A stretch of 64,000 nt of DNA, from NCBI RefSeq assembly GCF_009720735.1, contig NZ_WNKU01000021.1, positions 1-64,000 on the forward strand, given 5' to 3'. This stretch comes from Heliobacterium mobile. GTDB taxonomy: Bacteria > Bacillota > Desulfitobacteriia > Heliobacteriales > Heliobacteriaceae. How positions within the stretch are numbered: position 1 is the first letter of the stretch; each line of letters begins with the position of its first letter. Below the pieces are notes generated by a model. It did not search any database, was not told the origin of the DNA, and saw nothing but the letters and a program-made list of their open reading frames with translations. Of this stretch, positions 63,612 through 64,000 are shown in pieces. The translations under genes and the position numbers were made by a program.

Positions 63612-63636
63612 GGAAGCCCCTGGGGAAGGGGCTTCC
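63612..63636 (-). other. Second GC-rich hairpin upstream of the terminator
   Basis: GGAAGCCCC and GGGGCTTCC form a perfect 9-bp stem with a 7-base loop. Without a T-run of its own it may protect the mRNA end. Confidence 0.55.
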
Positions 63637-63717
63637 AGAGGAGAAACATAGGGGAACTTAAGGGGGTAATCCCCTACATTTCTATCTTGTCCAGGATAAT
63701 TCGGCCTTATACACCGA

Positions 63718-63999
63718 TTAAATCGCTTCTTTGTAATAATTGGACAACTTACCGTTGTTGATATCGATATGAACCTGATTGTACTGTTCGATCGTACCGA
63801 TATCTTTCCAATAGCCTTTCGAGTGAACGCCATAGAAAGGCAGCTCATTATCGAGCAATTGTGGGAACAACTGCTTGGAAAAGTCGAAATAGCCTTCCGG
63901 AATGTATGTAAAAATCTCCGGTTCGAGCACGTAAATCCCCGTGTTGATGGTGTTCGTAAAAACCTGCTCCGGCTTCGGTTTTTCGATAAACCGGCAGAT
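63718..63999 (-). CDS. Sugar-phosphate nucleotidyltransferase, 3' part
   Basis: The last 93 codons of a gene entering from the right edge; the start is outside the window. It reads RFIEKPKPEQVFTNTINTG, YVLEPEIFTYIPEGYFDFS, then GYWKDIGTIEQYNQVHID. This is the typical C-terminal part of the catalytic domain of mannose-1-phosphate guanylyl- or glucose-1-phosphate nucleotidyltransferases: EKP binds the sugar nucleotide, and the DIGT motif holds the metal-binding Asp. It ends without the left-handed beta-helix seen in bifunctional members. The exact sugar cannot be told. Confidence 0.85.
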   Translation of the reverse strand: MCRFIEKPKPEQVFTNTINTGIYVLEPEIFTYIPEGYFDFSKQLFPQLLDNELPFYGVHSKGYWKDIGTIEQYNQVHIDINNGKLSNYYKEAI

Positions 64000-64000
64000 G

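Noticed and set aside
63567-63848. 93-codon minus-strand frame overlapping the nucleotidyltransferase end
   Set aside because: Out of frame with the real gene, and runs through two terminator-type hairpins.

Overview
The window looks like a chromosomal segment of an anaerobic, endospore-forming Firmicute of the class Clostridia. The evidence is the recA-recX-rny-ymdB-spoVS gene order, sporulation genes and promoters (spoVS with a sigma-H-type promoter, a PdaA-type deacetylase, a small gene with a sigma-G-like promoter), strong GGAGG ribosome binding sites with many TTG and GTG starts, and a complete oxygen-independent (early cobalt insertion) cobalamin pathway. A heliobacterium or Peptococcaceae relative fits best, but this is inference: no photosynthesis or rRNA gene is present to prove it.

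Layout. (1) 1-8400 is visibly more AT-rich than the rest and reads as accessory DNA: a broken IS21-family element with its 22-bp-spaced end repeats, a 20-residue tyrosine-recombinase fossil, two chemoreceptors, a PAS histidine kinase, an orphan protein with the N-terminal signature of eCIS (contractile injection system) cargo, and an Nramp metal transporter. (2) 8461-13605 is housekeeping: RNase J, a guaB-hypothetical-cof operon and a DUF1232 protein. (3) 13616-32055 is an approximately 18-kb cobalamin cluster on the minus strand, headed by a B12 riboswitch: cbiD, cbiET, L, F, G, H, J, X, C, then cobU, cbiP, cbiB, cbiA, cobO, cobT, cobS, pduX, cobD, cobC. Neighbouring genes are mostly joined by 1-4 base stop/start overlaps. 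One HD-domain gene sits on the opposite strand between cbiC and cobU and splits the cluster into two transcription units. (4) 32074-42307 holds a coiled-coil protein, a DapL-like aminotransferase, a Cys-rich mini-protein, a dipeptidase, spoVS, ymdB, rny, an unassigned structured RNA with its own promoter and terminator, recX, recA and two DUF881 proteins. (5) 42340-54057 holds a DEAD-box helicase, cinA, an FtsH-like protease with a small membrane partner, pgsA-rimO, a YgiQ radical SAM protein and the acuABC operon. (6) 54173-64000 holds an unknown membrane protein, a response-regulator/PP2C phosphatase, the small sporulation-type gene, a polysaccharide deacetylase, two tRNAs, pcrB, a FadR-type regulator, recD2, a BirA-regulated bioY, a zinc-dependent phospholipase C homologue and the 3' end of a sugar-nucleotide transferase.

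How the genes work together. The cob cluster covers every step from cobalt chelation of sirohydrochlorin to cobalamin, including the aminopropanol arm (PduX, CobD) and lower-ligand activation (CobT, CobC). It lacks the uroporphyrinogen methyltransferase, a cobalt transporter and dimethylbenzimidazole synthesis genes, which must lie elsewhere. The riboswitch should shut off the first half when B12 is abundant. AcuABC would control acetyl-CoA synthetase by acetylation. The most interesting unexplained items are the structured RNA before rny, the cbiD start codon buried in a hairpin after the riboswitch, the cysteine cluster in CobO, the orphan eCIS-cargo-like protein and the Cys-rich mini-gene with an apparent frameshift.
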